Below, piece after piece: positions 27,809-37,575 of a DNA stretch of 64,000 nt (position 1 is the stretch's first letter; every line of letters begins with the position of its first letter). The stretch is from positions 3,224,001 through 3,288,000 of the forward strand of contig NZ_CP150218.1 of the NCBI RefSeq assembly GCF_037969875.1, in the 5' to 3' direction. Position numbers and translations under genes: made by a program. This DNA is from Paenibacillus sp. FSL R7-0337. GTDB lineage: Bacteria; Bacillota; Bacilli; Paenibacillales; Paenibacillaceae. The notes beneath the pieces are model-generated. The model saw nothing but the letters and a program-made list of their open reading frames with translations. It was not told the DNA's origin and did no database searches.

Positions 27809-27826
27809 GACGCTTTAGCTGCTTCA

Positions 27827-28738
27827 TTAAGCTCTAACCACCGGCAACGTTATTTGAAAAGCTGTCCCTTCCCCCGGGCTGCTTACTGCCCGAATATGTC
27901 CGTGATGCTTCGTCACAATCCACTTGGCGATAGCAAGCCCAAGACCGGATCCCCCACCGTCTCTTGATCTGGCTTTATCAACCCTGTAAAAGCGGTCAAA
28001 AATCTTCTCCAGATGTTCCGCTTCTATTCCCACACCGGAATCGGCCACTGACAGTTCTACAGTCTTGTCTTTCTTGACCATTTGAACTGTAATTTGGCCG
28101 GATCGGTCAGTGTAACGAAGAGCGTTATCCATTAAAATAATGATTAACTGCTTTAATTTCTCTGGGTCTCCCCAGCAGTATGTATTCGGTTCAAGATCGA
28201 AAACTAAGGTAACGTCTGCATTAGCTGCATGAGGTTCAAAAGGGATAAGCGCTTCAAGAAGAACTTGATCCAGATCCATCCACACCAGGGAGAAGGGATG
28301 CTCATTGGCATCTGCACGTGAAAGCATCAGTAGATCGTTAACCAGATGGGTCATTCTTTTATTCTCCATGAAGATATTATCCAGCCACTTTTTCTGGCTC
28401 TCAACGGTCTCCTCAGGGTTGCCCAACACAAGCTCCAGATTCGTCTGAATAACAGTGATTGGCGTACGCAGTTCGTGCGAAGCATCCGCTGTGAAATCAA
28501 TTTGTCTCTGCCATGCCTTTCTCGCCGGAACCAACGCTTTACCGGCAATGAACCAGCTCCCCAGAAATACCAGAAGTAACGTAATGAGGAGAAGTGGAAG
28601 TGATTTATACAGCAAAGGAAACAAAGCATCATGATTGCGGGGTGATTTCCAGTAAATCGCCAGTGAGAACAATAACACTATACTGCCTATTACTGTGATA
28701 TTAATAAATGTTAATCTCCATCTGACCTTTTGAAGCAT
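27827..28738 (-). CDS. Two-component sensor histidine kinase
   Basis: A 303-residue membrane kinase. Two hydrophobic helices (about 12-32 and 46-68) bracket a very short external loop. HisKA follows with SHELRTPITV, then HATPase_c with N-box IILMDNALRYT, G1 DSGVGI and G2 GSGLGLAIAK. The tiny outer loop places it with the intramembrane-sensing or accessory-dependent kinases. It begins 1 nt after the stop of the OmpR-type regulator gene, so the two form an operon. Its signal cannot be read. The nearest divergent gene is a P-type ATPase. Confidence 0.92.
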   Translation of the reverse strand: MLQKVRWRLTFINITVIGSIVLLFSLAIYWKSPRNHDALFPLLYKSLPLLLITLLLVFLGSWFIAGKALVPARKAWQRQIDFTADASHELRTPITVIQTNLELVLGNPEETVESQKKWLDNIFMENKRMTHLVNDLLMLSRADANEHPFSLVWMDLDQVLLEALIPFEPHAANADVTLVFDLEPNTYCWGDPEKLKQLIIILMDNALRYTDRSGQITVQMVKKDKTVELSVADSGVGIEAEHLEKIFDRFYRVDKARSRDGGGSGLGLAIAKWIVTKHHGHIRAVSSPGEGTAFQITLPVVRA

Positions 28739-28739
28739 G

Positions 28740-29414
28740 TTAGGCCTCCTTCAGGCAGTAGCCCACGCCCCGCACGGTATTAATGGTAATTCCACATGCA
28801 TTGGGGATCAGTTTCTTACGTAAATAATAGATATAGATTTCCACGCTGCTCATCTCGACGTCAGTATCGAATCCCCAGACCCGCTCCAGGATTTGTTCTT
28901 TGGTCAGTACATGTCCTTGGTTACGGATAAGCAAATCCAACAGTTGTGCCTCTTTTTGTGTGAATTTTATAGTAGTAGAATCACAGATAGCTTCACCCAG
29001 CAACGGATCAAAAGTTAGTGCGGCAATCTTGACCTTATTGTCTGTAAAAGCAGCTTCAGAGCGCCTACCGAGCGCCCGTACTCTGGCTACGAACTCATCC
29101 ACGGAGAATGGCTTGATCAGATAATCATCGGCCCCTGCATTCAGTCCCTCTACCCTGGACTCCACGGCATCTTTAGCCGTCACGATAATCACAGGAGTCT
29201 TAATTTGGATGGAGCGCAGATATTTCAAAATATCTACTCCCTCCTTGCCAGGAAGCATCCGATCCAAAACAATTACATCATACCCTCCCATCTCAGCCAT
29301 ACCTTGACCTATAATTCCGTCATTCGCTACATCCACCGTAATATTATTCTTATTCAAAATATACACTAAGGCTTCGGAAAGTCTCTGCTCATCTTCCACT
29401 AATAAAATCCTCAC
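28740..29414 (-). CDS. OmpR/PhoB-family response regulator
   Basis: A 224-residue regulator: receiver with EDE near 7-9, phospho-acceptor Asp in VIVLDRMLPG and Lys in IKPFSVDEF, then a winged-helix Trans_reg_C domain (about 130-222) with QILERVWGFDTD and YLRKKL. The start is taken as GTG at 29414 (VRILLVEDEQ), 8 nt after GGAG, giving the usual family length; a TTG nine codons upstream has no better ribosome site. It forms an operon with the downstream kinase and is divergent from the Ca2+-ATPase gene. Confidence 0.92.
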   Translation of the reverse strand: MRILLVEDEQRLSEALVYILNKNNITVDVANDGIIGQGMAEMGGYDVIVLDRMLPGKEGVDILKYLRSIQIKTPVIIVTAKDAVESRVEGLNAGADDYLIKPFSVDEFVARVRALGRRSEAAFTDNKVKIAALTFDPLLGEAICDSTTIKFTQKEAQLLDLLIRNQGHVLTKEQILERVWGFDTDVEMSSVEIYIYYLRKKLIPNACGITINTVRGVGYCLKEA

Positions 29415-29544
29415 GGAATCAGCTCCATTTCGATTCCTCAATTTAGAAAAAAAGTTTATATTTATAAAATATACCCTACTTTCCTTTGAATTTCATTAGA
29501 ATTCTCAGAAATTATCTAAGAACAGCCGCCCGTACTGAAAATCT

Positions 29545-29570
29545 TGAAACTTGTCATACTATATAACGTA
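29545..29570 (+). promoter_or_regulatory. SigW-type ECF promoter (TGAAAC-N16-CGTA)
   Basis: TGAAAC at 29545-29550 and CGTA at 29567-29570 are separated by exactly 16 bp, which is the full consensus for the Bacillus SigW group. The site is about 54 bp upstream of the P-type ATPase ATG. A SigW-like factor is encoded in this window at 61470-62036. Confidence 0.75.
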
Positions 29571-29623
29571 AATTTGGACCATACAGACTAAAGAATAACA
29601 TACGGGAGAGGAGCTTGTACCTG

Positions 29624-32278
29624 ATGGAATATTACCGCCGCAATATATCAGAAACCCTGGAAGAAGTAGGCAGTTCCGCAAGCGGGCTTACGTCTGCTGA
29701 AGTAGATAACCGGCTGGCCAAGGAAGGCTACAATGAGTTGAAGGGCAAAGCGAAGGACCCGCTCTGGAAGCTGTTTCTGGAGAATTTCAAAGATCCTATG
29801 GTCATTGTGCTGCTCATCGCGGCTACAGTTCAGATCGTAATGGGACATATTATGGAATCCGTCATCATCTTCGTGGTGCTGATTCTGAATGCTGTAATCA
29901 GTGTGGTGCAGACCCGGAAGGCGGAGAGCTCACTGGACGCCCTGCGCAAAATGTCCGCACCCGAAGCCAAGGTCATGCGGGACGGGGCCTTACTGTCGAT
30001 TCCGGCCAGGGAGCTGGTCCGGGGCGACATCGTCTTCCTGGAGGCTGGCGATTATGTGCCTGCGGATGGACGGATTATTGAATCCGGGAGTCTGCGGATT
30101 GACGAGGGCATGTTGACCGGCGAATCTGAAGCCGTGGATAAGCATACCGACCCTATCCCTCAGGAGGCTCCGCTGGGCGACCGGCGCAACATGGCCTTCA
30201 GCGGCTCACTGGTCGTCTATGGCCGGGGAACACTGGTGATTACAGGAACGGCACTCGGCACCGAGCTCGGGAAGATTGCCGGGCTGATCGAGAGTGCTGA
30301 AGCCAAGCAGACGCCCCTGCAGCGCAAGCTGGAGAGCTTCGGCAAAAAGCTGGGAATCGCTGTCCTGTTGCTGTCTGTGCTGATCTTCGCCATTCAGGCC
30401 GCACGCGTCTGGCTCTCGAATGACACGGTGGACACCACCGAAGCCATCCTGAATGCCCTGATGTTCGCTGTAGCAGTAGCCGTCGCCGCTATCCCCGAAG
30501 CGTTGTCTTCTATCGTAACCATTGTGCTCTCCGTGGGCACGAACAAGATGGCCCGTCAGCATGCTATTATCCGTAAGCTGCCTGCAGTAGAGGCACTGGG
30601 ATCAACGAGTGTCATCTGTACGGACAAGACCGGAACACTAACCCAGAATAAGATGACGGTTGTCGATTATTTCCTCCCTGGAGGGCCGGAGGAGCAGTTC
30701 AAGCTGAAGGCCGATGACTGGTCGGAAGAAGCACGCAAGCTGCTGCACATCGCCGTACTCTGTAACGATTCCAATATTAATGAAGAAGGCAAGGAGCTGG
30801 GCGACCCGACCGAGGTAGCACTGATTGCCTTCAGCAACAACAAGGACAGGGATTACCGCGAGATCCGCGATAATTTCCCGCGCGAGGCCGAGCTGCCGTT
30901 CGATTCGGAACGAAAGCTAATGACCACGCTGCATACGTTCGAAGGACAGAAGGCCCTGCTTACCAAAGGCGGCCCGGATGTTCTGTTCAGCAGATGTTCC
31001 CATGTCCTGCTGGAGGGCCAGGAGGTTCCGCTGTCAGAGGAGGTCCTGGAATGCTTCAATGAAGCCAACGAACAGTTCTCCAGCAGAGCACTGCGCGTGC
31101 TTGCTTACGCCTATAAGAATGTACCGGACACGGTGACAGAGGTGGGCCTTGAAGATGAACAGGACCTGGTTCTGGTCGGCCTGTCGGCGATGATTGACCC
31201 GCCGCGCGAAGCCGTATATGGCTCTATTGCCGAGTCGAACAAAGCAGGTATCCGCACGATTATGATCACCGGGGACCATAAGACCACCGCCCAGGCGATC
31301 GGCCGCGACATTGGACTGATGGCGGAGGACGAAATCGCCGTCACTGGCCAGGAGCTGGACGCGATGTCCGAAGAGGAGCTGGACAGCAGGCTGGAGCAGA
31401 TCGGCGTCTATGCCCGCGTCTCCCCGGAGAACAAGATCCGGATCGTCCGGGCCTGGCAGCGCAAGGGTAAAATCACCGCCATGACTGGTGACGGTGTCAA
31501 TGATGCCCCTGCACTGAAGCAAGCCGATATCGGGGTTGCGATGGGCAGCGGAACCGATGTCGCTAAGGATTCGGCAGCTATGATCCTCACCGATGATAAC
31601 TTCGTATCGATTGTAAATGCAGTGGCCGTTGGCCGGACAGTGTTCGATAACATTAAGAAGGCGATCGCCTATCTGTTCGCGGGCAATCTGGGTGCGATTA
31701 TCGCCATCCTGTTCGCCCTGATCTTCGACTGGATCAATCCGTTCACGGCCATTCAGCTGTTGTTCATTAACCTGGCGAATGACTCCCTCCCGGCGATTGC
31801 GCTAGGCATGGAAAAGGCCGAGCCGGATGTAATGAGCCGCAAGCCGCGGGACATCAGCGAAGGCATCTTTGCAGGCGGGATGATGCAGGCAGTGATTACC
31901 CGTGGTCTGCTAATCGGGATTGCCGTGATTATCTCCCAGTATATCGGGCTGCAGCATTCGGATGAAATGGGAATTGCGATGGCCTTCACCACACTCATTC
32001 TGGCGCGCACCCTGCAGACCTTCGCAGCCCGCTCCAACAGCCAGACTTCTGTGGAAGCCGGATTCTTCAGCAACAAATATGTAATCGGCGCGGTCATGAT
32101 CTGCTTCGCCTTCTATGGCATTGCGGTCCTGCCTGGTGTCCGTGAGATCTTCTCAATCCCTGCCACGTTCGGAATGAACCACTGGCTGACCGCCACCGGA
32201 CTCGCCCTAGGCGCAGTCATTGTGATGGAGCTGGCGAAGCTGATCCGCCGCCTCCGGCCTGCGAAGCAGGCCGGATAG
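29624..32278 (+). CDS. P-type (P2A) calcium-transporting ATPase
   Basis: An 884-residue P2-type cation pump. Order: N-terminal cation-ATPase domain, two helices, actuator domain with LTGES, the IPEALSS helix break, phosphorylation motif [10 protein letters not shown] (Asp about 334), nucleotide-binding domain with LTKGGPD, hinge [12 protein letters not shown] and the C-terminal helices with [13 protein letters not shown]. The PEAL and NDSLPA sequences place it with bacterial SERCA/PMCA-like calcium pumps, which expel Ca2+. The start is ATG 29624 with GGAG 10 nt upstream; a TTG at 29615 is less likely. The gene is visibly richer in G+C than the biosynthetic operon. Transcription probably comes from the ECF promoter at 29545-29570. 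Confidence 0.93.
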   Translation: MEYYRRNISETLEEVGSSASGLTSAEVDNRLAKEGYNELKGKAKDPLWKLFLENFKDPMVIVLLIAATVQIVMGHIMESVIIFVVLILNAVISVVQTRKAESSLDALRKMSAPEAKVMRDGALLSIPARELVRGDIVFLEAGDYVPADGRIIESGSLRIDEGMLTGESEAVDKHTDPIPQEAPLGDRRNMAFSGSLVVYGRGTLVITGTALGTELGKIAGLIESAEAKQTPLQRKLESFGKKLGIAVLLLSVLIFAIQAARVWLSNDTVDTTEAILNALMFAVAVAVAAIPEALSSIVTIVLSVGTNKMARQHAIIRKLPAVEALGSTSVICTDKTGTLTQNKMTVVDYFLPGGPEEQFKLKADDWSEEARKLLHIAVLCNDSNINEEGKELGDPTEVALIAFSNNKDRDYREIRDNFPREAELPFDSERKLMTTLHTFEGQKALLTKGGPDVLFSRCSHVLLEGQEVPLSEEVLECFNEANEQFSSRALRVLAYAYKNVPDTVTEVGLEDEQDLVLVGLSAMIDPPREAVYGSIAESNKAGIRTIMITGDHKTTAQAIGRDIGLMAEDEIAVTGQELDAMSEEELDSRLEQIGVYARVSPENKIRIVRAWQRKGKITAMTGDGVNDAPALKQADIGVAMGSGTDVAKDSAAMILTDDNFVSIVNAVAVGRTVFDNIKKAIAYLFAGNLGAIIAILFALIFDWINPFTAIQLLFINLANDSLPAIALGMEKAEPDVMSRKPRDISEGIFAGGMMQAVITRGLLIGIAVIISQYIGLQHSDEMGIAMAFTTLILARTLQTFAARSNSQTSVEAGFFSNKYVIGAVMICFAFYGIAVLPGVREIFSIPATFGMNHWLTATGLALGAVIVMELAKLIRRLRPAKQAG

Positions 32279-32309
32279 TGAAGCAAGTGGTCACGCACCC
32301 GCCACAGAC

Positions 32310-32347
32310 AGCCTGTACCGCATCTCGATTGCGGTGCAGGCTATTTT
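32310..32347 (+). terminator. Intrinsic terminator after the Ca2+-ATPase gene
   Basis: A 13-bp stem (32310-32322 with 32330-32342, one G-T pair) closes a 7-nt loop and is followed by ATTTTG. It lies 32 bp after the stop codon. Confidence 0.8.
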
Positions 32348-32420
32348 GAGATAACATCCGTCCTTGAACAGTGATAGAATGGCGAAAGTAACATCATCTC
32401 AACAGCAGGAGGCACACAGA

Positions 32421-33248
32421 TTGAATATCAAAGAAACGCTCCAATTCATCCAAACCAATAACTATCAGGCACCCCCGGACGCTTTCCCACTGGCGCAAGA
32501 CATGCTGCTTCATATCGGTTCTATAGATGCTGAACTGCGGGATGATCTCATCTACACCACCTTCTCTCACTGGATTCCAGGCGATGTGCTGTCCGTGCCT
32601 GAACTGGAACAGCTCCTCCTCACCACGCTGGATACGGACCATCTGCATTATAAGCTTGGGGAACAGGGTACAGATTCCGTGTTCACCCGCTCCTTCTCCA
32701 TGCTCATTGTACCGCTGCTGCTCATCAGACATAGAGCCTCTCCCTTCCTCTCACAGGAGCAGATTCATGAGGTCAAGAAGAAGGTGTTGTACAGCATACA
32801 AGAAGAGCGGGATTACCGCGGGTACGATGAAGATAAGGGCTGGGCTCATGCCATCGCGCACGGGGCGGATGCTCTGGACGATCTGGCGCAGTGTTCGGAG
32901 CTGGAGCATAAGGATCTCATGGACATCCTGCATTTAATTCACAGCAAGATGACCATAACGGATCGGGTATATTCGGATGGCGAGGACGAGCGAATGGTAA
33001 GAGCTGTAATCAGCGTCCTGAATAGACGACTCCTAAGTAAGGATGATGTGGAGCGGTGGATTCAATATTTTTATGAGGCCAAAGTGAGTGCAAGTACAGA
33101 TTTCCTTCCCGCCTTCCGGCAGAAGAACAACATCAAGAACTTCCTCAAGAGCTTGTACTTCCAAGTCAAATTCCACCAGACGGATGCCGCCCTCTGCCCG
33201 GTGATCGAGCAAACCTTGTACCAAGTGGATAGCGTGTATTATGGCTGA
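32421..33248 (+). CDS. DUF2785 domain protein
   Basis: A 275-residue soluble, helix-rich protein. The GWAHAIAHGADALDDLAQ stretch is the hallmark of DUF2785, a family of unknown function in Gram-positive bacteria. The start chosen is TTG at 32421, since GGAGG lies 8 nt upstream; in-frame ATG and TTG codons further up (32379, 32364) have no ribosome site and would come close to the preceding terminator. It is a single gene between a terminator and a convergent neighbour. No catalytic role is known to me. Confidence 0.82.
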   Translation: MNIKETLQFIQTNNYQAPPDAFPLAQDMLLHIGSIDAELRDDLIYTTFSHWIPGDVLSVPELEQLLLTTLDTDHLHYKLGEQGTDSVFTRSFSMLIVPLLLIRHRASPFLSQEQIHEVKKKVLYSIQEERDYRGYDEDKGWAHAIAHGADALDDLAQCSELEHKDLMDILHLIHSKMTITDRVYSDGEDERMVRAVISVLNRRLLSKDDVERWIQYFYEAKVSASTDFLPAFRQKNNIKNFLKSLYFQVKFHQTDAALCPVIEQTLYQVDSVYYG

Positions 33249-33269
33249 CTGATCCTTCAGCGCGTGATG

Positions 33270-33956
33270 CTACTCGGAGCCTGACACTTCACTGACCAGT
33301 TCCTCAATTTCACTTATGAAGTCATGAAGACTGGATTTCCGGTCACAGAAGTTGAACTCTTCCTGATGCTGCTCAATATAAAATTTGGATAATCCCGGTT
33401 TGAAGATCACTTCACGGAATCCTCGTTGCAGCGCTTCACAATCAATGTCGGGATACGCGCTGTCCAGCTCCACAATCTCTGCACGGGCTCTCTGTTTCTT
33501 GTCCGCTAATATTAGTAGAACTGCTTCTCCCGAATAGATCTGGTGGACCCATAACATCCGCAAGGCCTTCAGAGCAATTGTGGTCCCTCCAGTTAGCCGG
33601 ATTAGCTCCTCCTGAATTTGAGCGATCTGTTCCTTGTTCCAATTCCTGAATACCTCTTGAATATATGGAATTAACGGATCACCGACCTCTCTCAAAAAAG
33701 GAGCAATCCGGCGAGATCCCGGCCAATTCGTATCCTGAATCCACTCCAGCAGTCCCGGCAGGATAGGCTTCACCCGGGGATAGCCCAGCTTAACAATAAC
33801 CTCCGCCGCTCCGTCCCAATACTCTTTGCCTAACGGCTGCAACAATAGATGAAGCTCCGCATCCTGGATGTCCTGAAGCTTCTGAATAGCCTCCGCTTGT
33901 TCGCCTTCAGATGTATCCCAGTCTAGCTTTTGAATGAGTGCTTGATTGTCTTCCAC
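33270..33956 (-). CDS. DUF5071 / HEAT-like repeat protein
   Basis: A 228-residue soluble protein with a central block LPGLLEWIQDTNWPGS characteristic of DUF5071, set among helical repeats that look HEAT-like. It starts at GTG 33956 with GGGGG 7 nt upstream. It sits 11 bp after the YdjM-like membrane protein gene on the same strand, so the two are probably co-transcribed. Function unknown. Confidence 0.78.
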   Translation of the reverse strand: MEDNQALIQKLDWDTSEGEQAEAIQKLQDIQDAELHLLLQPLGKEYWDGAAEVIVKLGYPRVKPILPGLLEWIQDTNWPGSRRIAPFLREVGDPLIPYIQEVFRNWNKEQIAQIQEELIRLTGGTTIALKALRMLWVHQIYSGEAVLLILADKKQRARAEIVELDSAYPDIDCEALQRGFREVIFKPGLSKFYIEQHQEEFNFCDRKSSLHDFISEIEELVSEVSGSE

Positions 33957-33967
33957 GTGCTATCCCC

Positions 33968-34915
33968 CTACTTTGCAATCTTCGATTCTTCCTGCCACTC
34001 TCCATCCTTATAGATGAAATGGAGGGGATTCCCTTCCCGGTCCCGTGCAACAATCTCAACCGCAGGCCCGTCGCCGCTCTCCTCCATCACCTCAAATGAA
34101 GCCTCATCCCCGGCAGGGGGCATCCGGTATACATACTCCAGTCCGTCTTTTCCCGTATTGCTGCGGACAACGTCCCCCTTCACGGCATAGATTAGGTTAG
34201 CATCCAACCGGATGCCACCGCCCGGTACAGCCAACACCCCAAGCACCCTGCGCTGGGAGTCGATGACGTCAAACCCCATTTTCCAAAAATCCGTAAGTCT
34301 ATGAACCTGATTATCCCCAAGCGGATACACTTGTACTTCGGCCTGTGGAGTTAGCGTGAACTTACGCGGAAGCCCTTGCTCCAGCTGCATCAGCATGGCG
34401 AGCTTAAGACCGAGGTACAGGAGAAGAAGCACAGCACAGGCTGCATTGAGCACCCGTCTCTTGCCCAAAGACACCGGAAATACAAAACTCATAACCCCCA
34501 CCAACATAGGCACCCATACCGTAGGATCACCGAGATAGATCAAGGGCAGGGTATAAGCTTCGCTGGACAGCGGATAGACCAAATGGACCCCATGTCCCAA
34601 ATAATCCACCAGAATATGCCCCAGCACACTCCCAGCAAAACATAGGTACAAGTGGATATACGAATATTTTTTCAGCAGCAGCCTGAACAGGAATACAATT
34701 GGAACCATAACCAGCCCCATGACTATAATGGAATGCGACCAAGGAGATACATATCTGTTCCCCAACAGATCCGGCACAATTCCCAAGAACGAGGTCAGTC
34801 CGAGCAGAACAATCTTTTCCCTGAAAGAAATCTCATAGCGCATGAGCACCATCGATACAATGAAACTGCCCGTAAGCAGATGTGTAGCAATGTGCATAGC
34901 CAATATCATAGACAC
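33968..34915 (-). CDS. YdjM/DUF457-like membrane protein (metal-dependent hydrolase family)
   Basis: A 315-residue membrane protein. The N-terminal half is strongly hydrophobic with about five helices and His/Asp-rich membrane-edge motifs (HIATHLL, GIVPDLLG, SHSIIVMG, GHILVDYLGHG) of the YdjM/DUF457 group, often annotated as membrane-bound metal-dependent hydrolases. The C-terminal third (about 190-315) is a soluble beta-rich domain that I do not recognise. The start is GTG 34915 behind GGGGGG. The gene lies directly upstream of the DUF5071 gene. No substrate is known. Confidence 0.75.
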   Translation of the reverse strand: MSMILAMHIATHLLTGSFIVSMVLMRYEISFREKIVLLGLTSFLGIVPDLLGNRYVSPWSHSIIVMGLVMVPIVFLFRLLLKKYSYIHLYLCFAGSVLGHILVDYLGHGVHLVYPLSSEAYTLPLIYLGDPTVWVPMLVGVMSFVFPVSLGKRRVLNAACAVLLLLYLGLKLAMLMQLEQGLPRKFTLTPQAEVQVYPLGDNQVHRLTDFWKMGFDVIDSQRRVLGVLAVPGGGIRLDANLIYAVKGDVVRSNTGKDGLEYVYRMPPAGDEASFEVMEESGDGPAVEIVARDREGNPLHFIYKDGEWQEESKIAK

Positions 34916-34995
34916 CTGTAATCCCCCCGTTTTGTTGGTTAAGCTTCACTACTCAGAGCCTGACAAGTTATTAACAAATGGAGCGGGGAAAAGGT

Positions 34996-35535
34996 TCATT
35001 GGCCTAATTCATTCTTATAGATTTCTAGATTATCTTCATCAAAACATACAAATATAACCCTCTCAATGTTTGTTTCATTCTTTAACAGGTAGTTGGATAC
35101 TTCCTCTACAGCGATGGTACAAGCTAAATCTTTCGGATATCTGTAGATGCCAGTGCTTATACTCGGAAAAGCGATGCTTGTCACTCCCTTTCCTTCAGCC
35201 TGCGTTAATGCATTTCTGTAACAATTCCTCAGCTTATCTTCCTCATGGTTCCCTCCGCCATTCCAAACGGGGCCTACGGTATGGATAAGATAACGGCTTG
35301 GTAAGTTTCCTGCTGTGGTCACTACCGCTTCGCCAACCTCACAACCGCCTTGCTGATTCCGGATCTTCATACATTCTTCTAAAATAGCTTTTCCCCCGGC
35401 TCTATGAATAGCGCCATCTACACCGCCCCCACCCAGCAAGCTGGTGTTAGCTGCATTCACTATTGCTTCAGCTTCAATCTTGGTTATATCACCTTGGACC
35501 AACTGAATAATAGAGTTTTTCACAATACGTTCCAT
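34996..35535 (-). CDS. Macro domain protein (O-acetyl-ADP-ribose deacetylase-like)
   Basis: A 179-residue protein consisting of one macro domain. The signature IVNAANTSLLGGGGVDGAIH and the GIYRYP loop match the YmdB/MacroD group, which hydrolyses O-acetyl-ADP-ribose and removes mono-ADP-ribose from acidic side chains. The ATG has GGAGGGG 5 nt upstream. It is probably a single-gene unit or weakly linked to the downstream YdjM-like gene. Confidence 0.92.
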   Translation of the reverse strand: MERIVKNSIIQLVQGDITKIEAEAIVNAANTSLLGGGGVDGAIHRAGGKAILEECMKIRNQQGGCEVGEAVVTTAGNLPSRYLIHTVGPVWNGGGNHEEDKLRNCYRNALTQAEGKGVTSIAFPSISTGIYRYPKDLACTIAVEEVSNYLLKNETNIERVIFVCFDEDNLEIYKNELGQ

Positions 35536-35585
35536 AATTCCCCTCCCGTTACCGATGATTTTGTCTCAACTTCCTGTCTCCAGTG

Positions 35586-36452
35586 TTACGGCACAATCAT
35601 TTCACCCTTAACAGGCATAGATCCGCCCTCGGCATTATCAAAATACAACGGCAGCCCCTCCGCCATAATAGGCATCCACATGCGTGTAGGATCTTGGCGC
35701 TGATGGTGGATATGCAGATGGGGCTCAGAGGTGGAGCCGCTGTTCCCAACGTGTCCGAGCAGGTCACCTGTCTGCACCTTGTCGCCTACAGTAACGGTAA
35801 CGCTATACTGCTTCAGATGATTGAGCAAGAGATATGTCCCTGTAGCCGGAACCTTCAGATAGACATAATTACCCTCCATTGATAGAATATCCTCCGAACC
35901 GGGCGGTATATCAGCCTCTTCATCATAAGCAGCGATAACCACTGCGTCCAGCGGTGCATAGACCTCCTGATTCCAGATGCCGTAATCTTCAGGATTACGG
36001 CTCCCCGTGTTGTAGGGTTCCATCACCAGATCATAAGCCCAGCGTTCGGAGGGCCAAACGGCATGTGGCGTATTATCCTCTACGGCATCTCCACCCCAGC
36101 CGACAACACTCACTGACTGAAGCGGCAGCTGAATTGTAAGCCCCGGCTTAGTGGCTGCAATAGCTGTTGGATAGGCAAGCGGAATGATATTCATGGTCAA
36201 AAGAAAGTGGCTAATCAGTACAGCTGATATTCCTATGTTCAGCAACAGTCCCTTTGGACGTACACACCTCACAAGCTTAGCCGCCAGCCCAATCAAATTA
36301 ACGACAGCCCAGATCCCTCCCACAGCAGGAACTGCAAATTTCAGTGCCAGCCAGGCATAAACGCCGACCATCCCATGAATCCACAATGCGCTGGCCCAAC
36401 ACCCAAGCGTCAACAATATGAACAGCAACGATAGAACATTTGATTTTCTCAT
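35586..36452 (-). CDS. M23-like metallopeptidase with N-terminal membrane helices
   Basis: A 288-residue protein. Three hydrophobic segments (about 5-25, 30-55, 70-98) anchor a C-terminal M23/LytM-like domain outside the membrane. Visible features are His212 in LLNHLKQ and the HxH pair at 245/247 in EPHLHIH. The usual first zinc ligand of the HxxxD motif appears as Arg137 (ERWAYDL, Asp141), so zinc binding may be altered. Peptidoglycan cross-bridge cleavage is the family activity; whether this one is active is uncertain. Its ribosome site is weak. Confidence 0.8.
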   Translation of the reverse strand: MRKSNVLSLLFILLTLGCWASALWIHGMVGVYAWLALKFAVPAVGGIWAVVNLIGLAAKLVRCVRPKGLLLNIGISAVLISHFLLTMNIIPLAYPTAIAATKPGLTIQLPLQSVSVVGWGGDAVEDNTPHAVWPSERWAYDLVMEPYNTGSRNPEDYGIWNQEVYAPLDAVVIAAYDEEADIPPGSEDILSMEGNYVYLKVPATGTYLLLNHLKQYSVTVTVGDKVQTGDLLGHVGNSGSTSEPHLHIHHQRQDPTRMWMPIMAEGLPLYFDNAEGGSMPVKGEMIVP

Positions 36453-36562
36453 AACAGATTCAGTTCAGCTCCCGGAATGAACATATGTATGAAGTCTCAT
36501 TAATTAGACGACATCTGTAACGGGATAAACTGCAAACCTATAGAGAATATTTACAAACCAAA

Positions 36563-36602
36563 CAGCGGTACCCTGGACCCTTAAGAGCCACGGCTACCGC
36601 TG
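36563..36602 (-). terminator. Hairpin terminator after methyltransferase gene
   Basis: Perfect 8-bp arms CAGCGGTA (36563-36570) and TACCGCTG (36595-36602), with TTTGGTTTGT following on the minus strand. It is 19 bp beyond the methyltransferase stop. Confidence 0.6.
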
Positions 36603-36620
36603 CTTATTCACCACTACTGT

Positions 36621-37367
36621 TTACTTACGGCGGGCAACCATCATAATCTCTATGCTGCCGAGCTGTAAGGGCTGGTTCCCGAATTGTCCTGGGCTACAAC
36701 CATATGCGGCCTCTACTACGAACCCTTCACTGACCAGCAGCATCTGCAATTCACGGAAGGTAAATGCGGTAGTGTAAATCAACACTTCTTTGGATTCGCC
36801 CTCGGGGCTGTGGATCTCTTCTTTATCGATTACGGTGCAGGAATACGGGTCAAATAAAGATTCATCCTGTATATTCCGGGCTAAGTTAAGTACATTAATT
36901 GCCGTAAGCACGAATAAGGAACCCGGCTTCAGCGCCCGCTGCACCCCTCTAAGGACCTTCCGGTGATTCTCTTCACTGCCTGCCAGTCCAAAAGCTCCTT
37001 CATAGAGACAGATCGCACCATCGAATTCCCTATCAAACATTAACTCGCGGGCATCCGCCACCAGAAATGTTGCCGGCAGCTTGTCCTTCGCAGCTTCCCG
37101 ATTCGCGTGCCTGATAAATTCCGCAGAAATATCCACGCCTACTGTTCTGATTCCGCGCCGGGCCAATTCCAGACTATGCCGCCCTGGACCACAGCCAATA
37201 TCCAGAGTGCGAGTACCCCGCCGTAGATTCATTAACTCCATTAAAAAGTCTGCTTCCTGCATCGTTCCCTGGGCGAAACCGTATTTCAAATACTGCTCCC
37301 GCATGAAATCTCCGATGGCTTCATAATAATCCCCACTATACTCAAAGGCTGCTTGCTTATTCTTCAA
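36621..37367 (-). CDS. Class I SAM-dependent methyltransferase
   Basis: A 248-residue methyltransferase with motif I LDIGCGPGRHSLEL (about 57-70), acidic motif II GVDIS and the later DGAICLYEGAFG strand. The start is TTG 37367 behind GGAGGG. The closing hairpin at 36563-36602 suggests a single-gene unit. The substrate is not evident. Confidence 0.88.
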   Translation of the reverse strand: MKNKQAAFEYSGDYYEAIGDFMREQYLKYGFAQGTMQEADFLMELMNLRRGTRTLDIGCGPGRHSLELARRGIRTVGVDISAEFIRHANREAAKDKLPATFLVADARELMFDREFDGAICLYEGAFGLAGSEENHRKVLRGVQRALKPGSLFVLTAINVLNLARNIQDESLFDPYSCTVIDKEEIHSPEGESKEVLIYTTAFTFRELQMLLVSEGFVVEAAYGCSPGQFGNQPLQLGSIEIMMVARRK

Positions 37368-37575
37368 AAGCTATCCCTCCGTATCTGTTGTGCTTACACG
37401 GAAGTGTATTGGCGTGACAGCTTAACCCCTTCCGTGTCCCGAATGACAACGTTCAGCCTGTCAGCGCTTCTATTCATAAGTTCACTCGCTTTCCTTATTA
37501 TGTAATTTCAAGGGTATAGAATTGGAGCCGGGGAGTCAAAAGAAAGAACCGTTATACTCATTCTGTACGGTTAGC

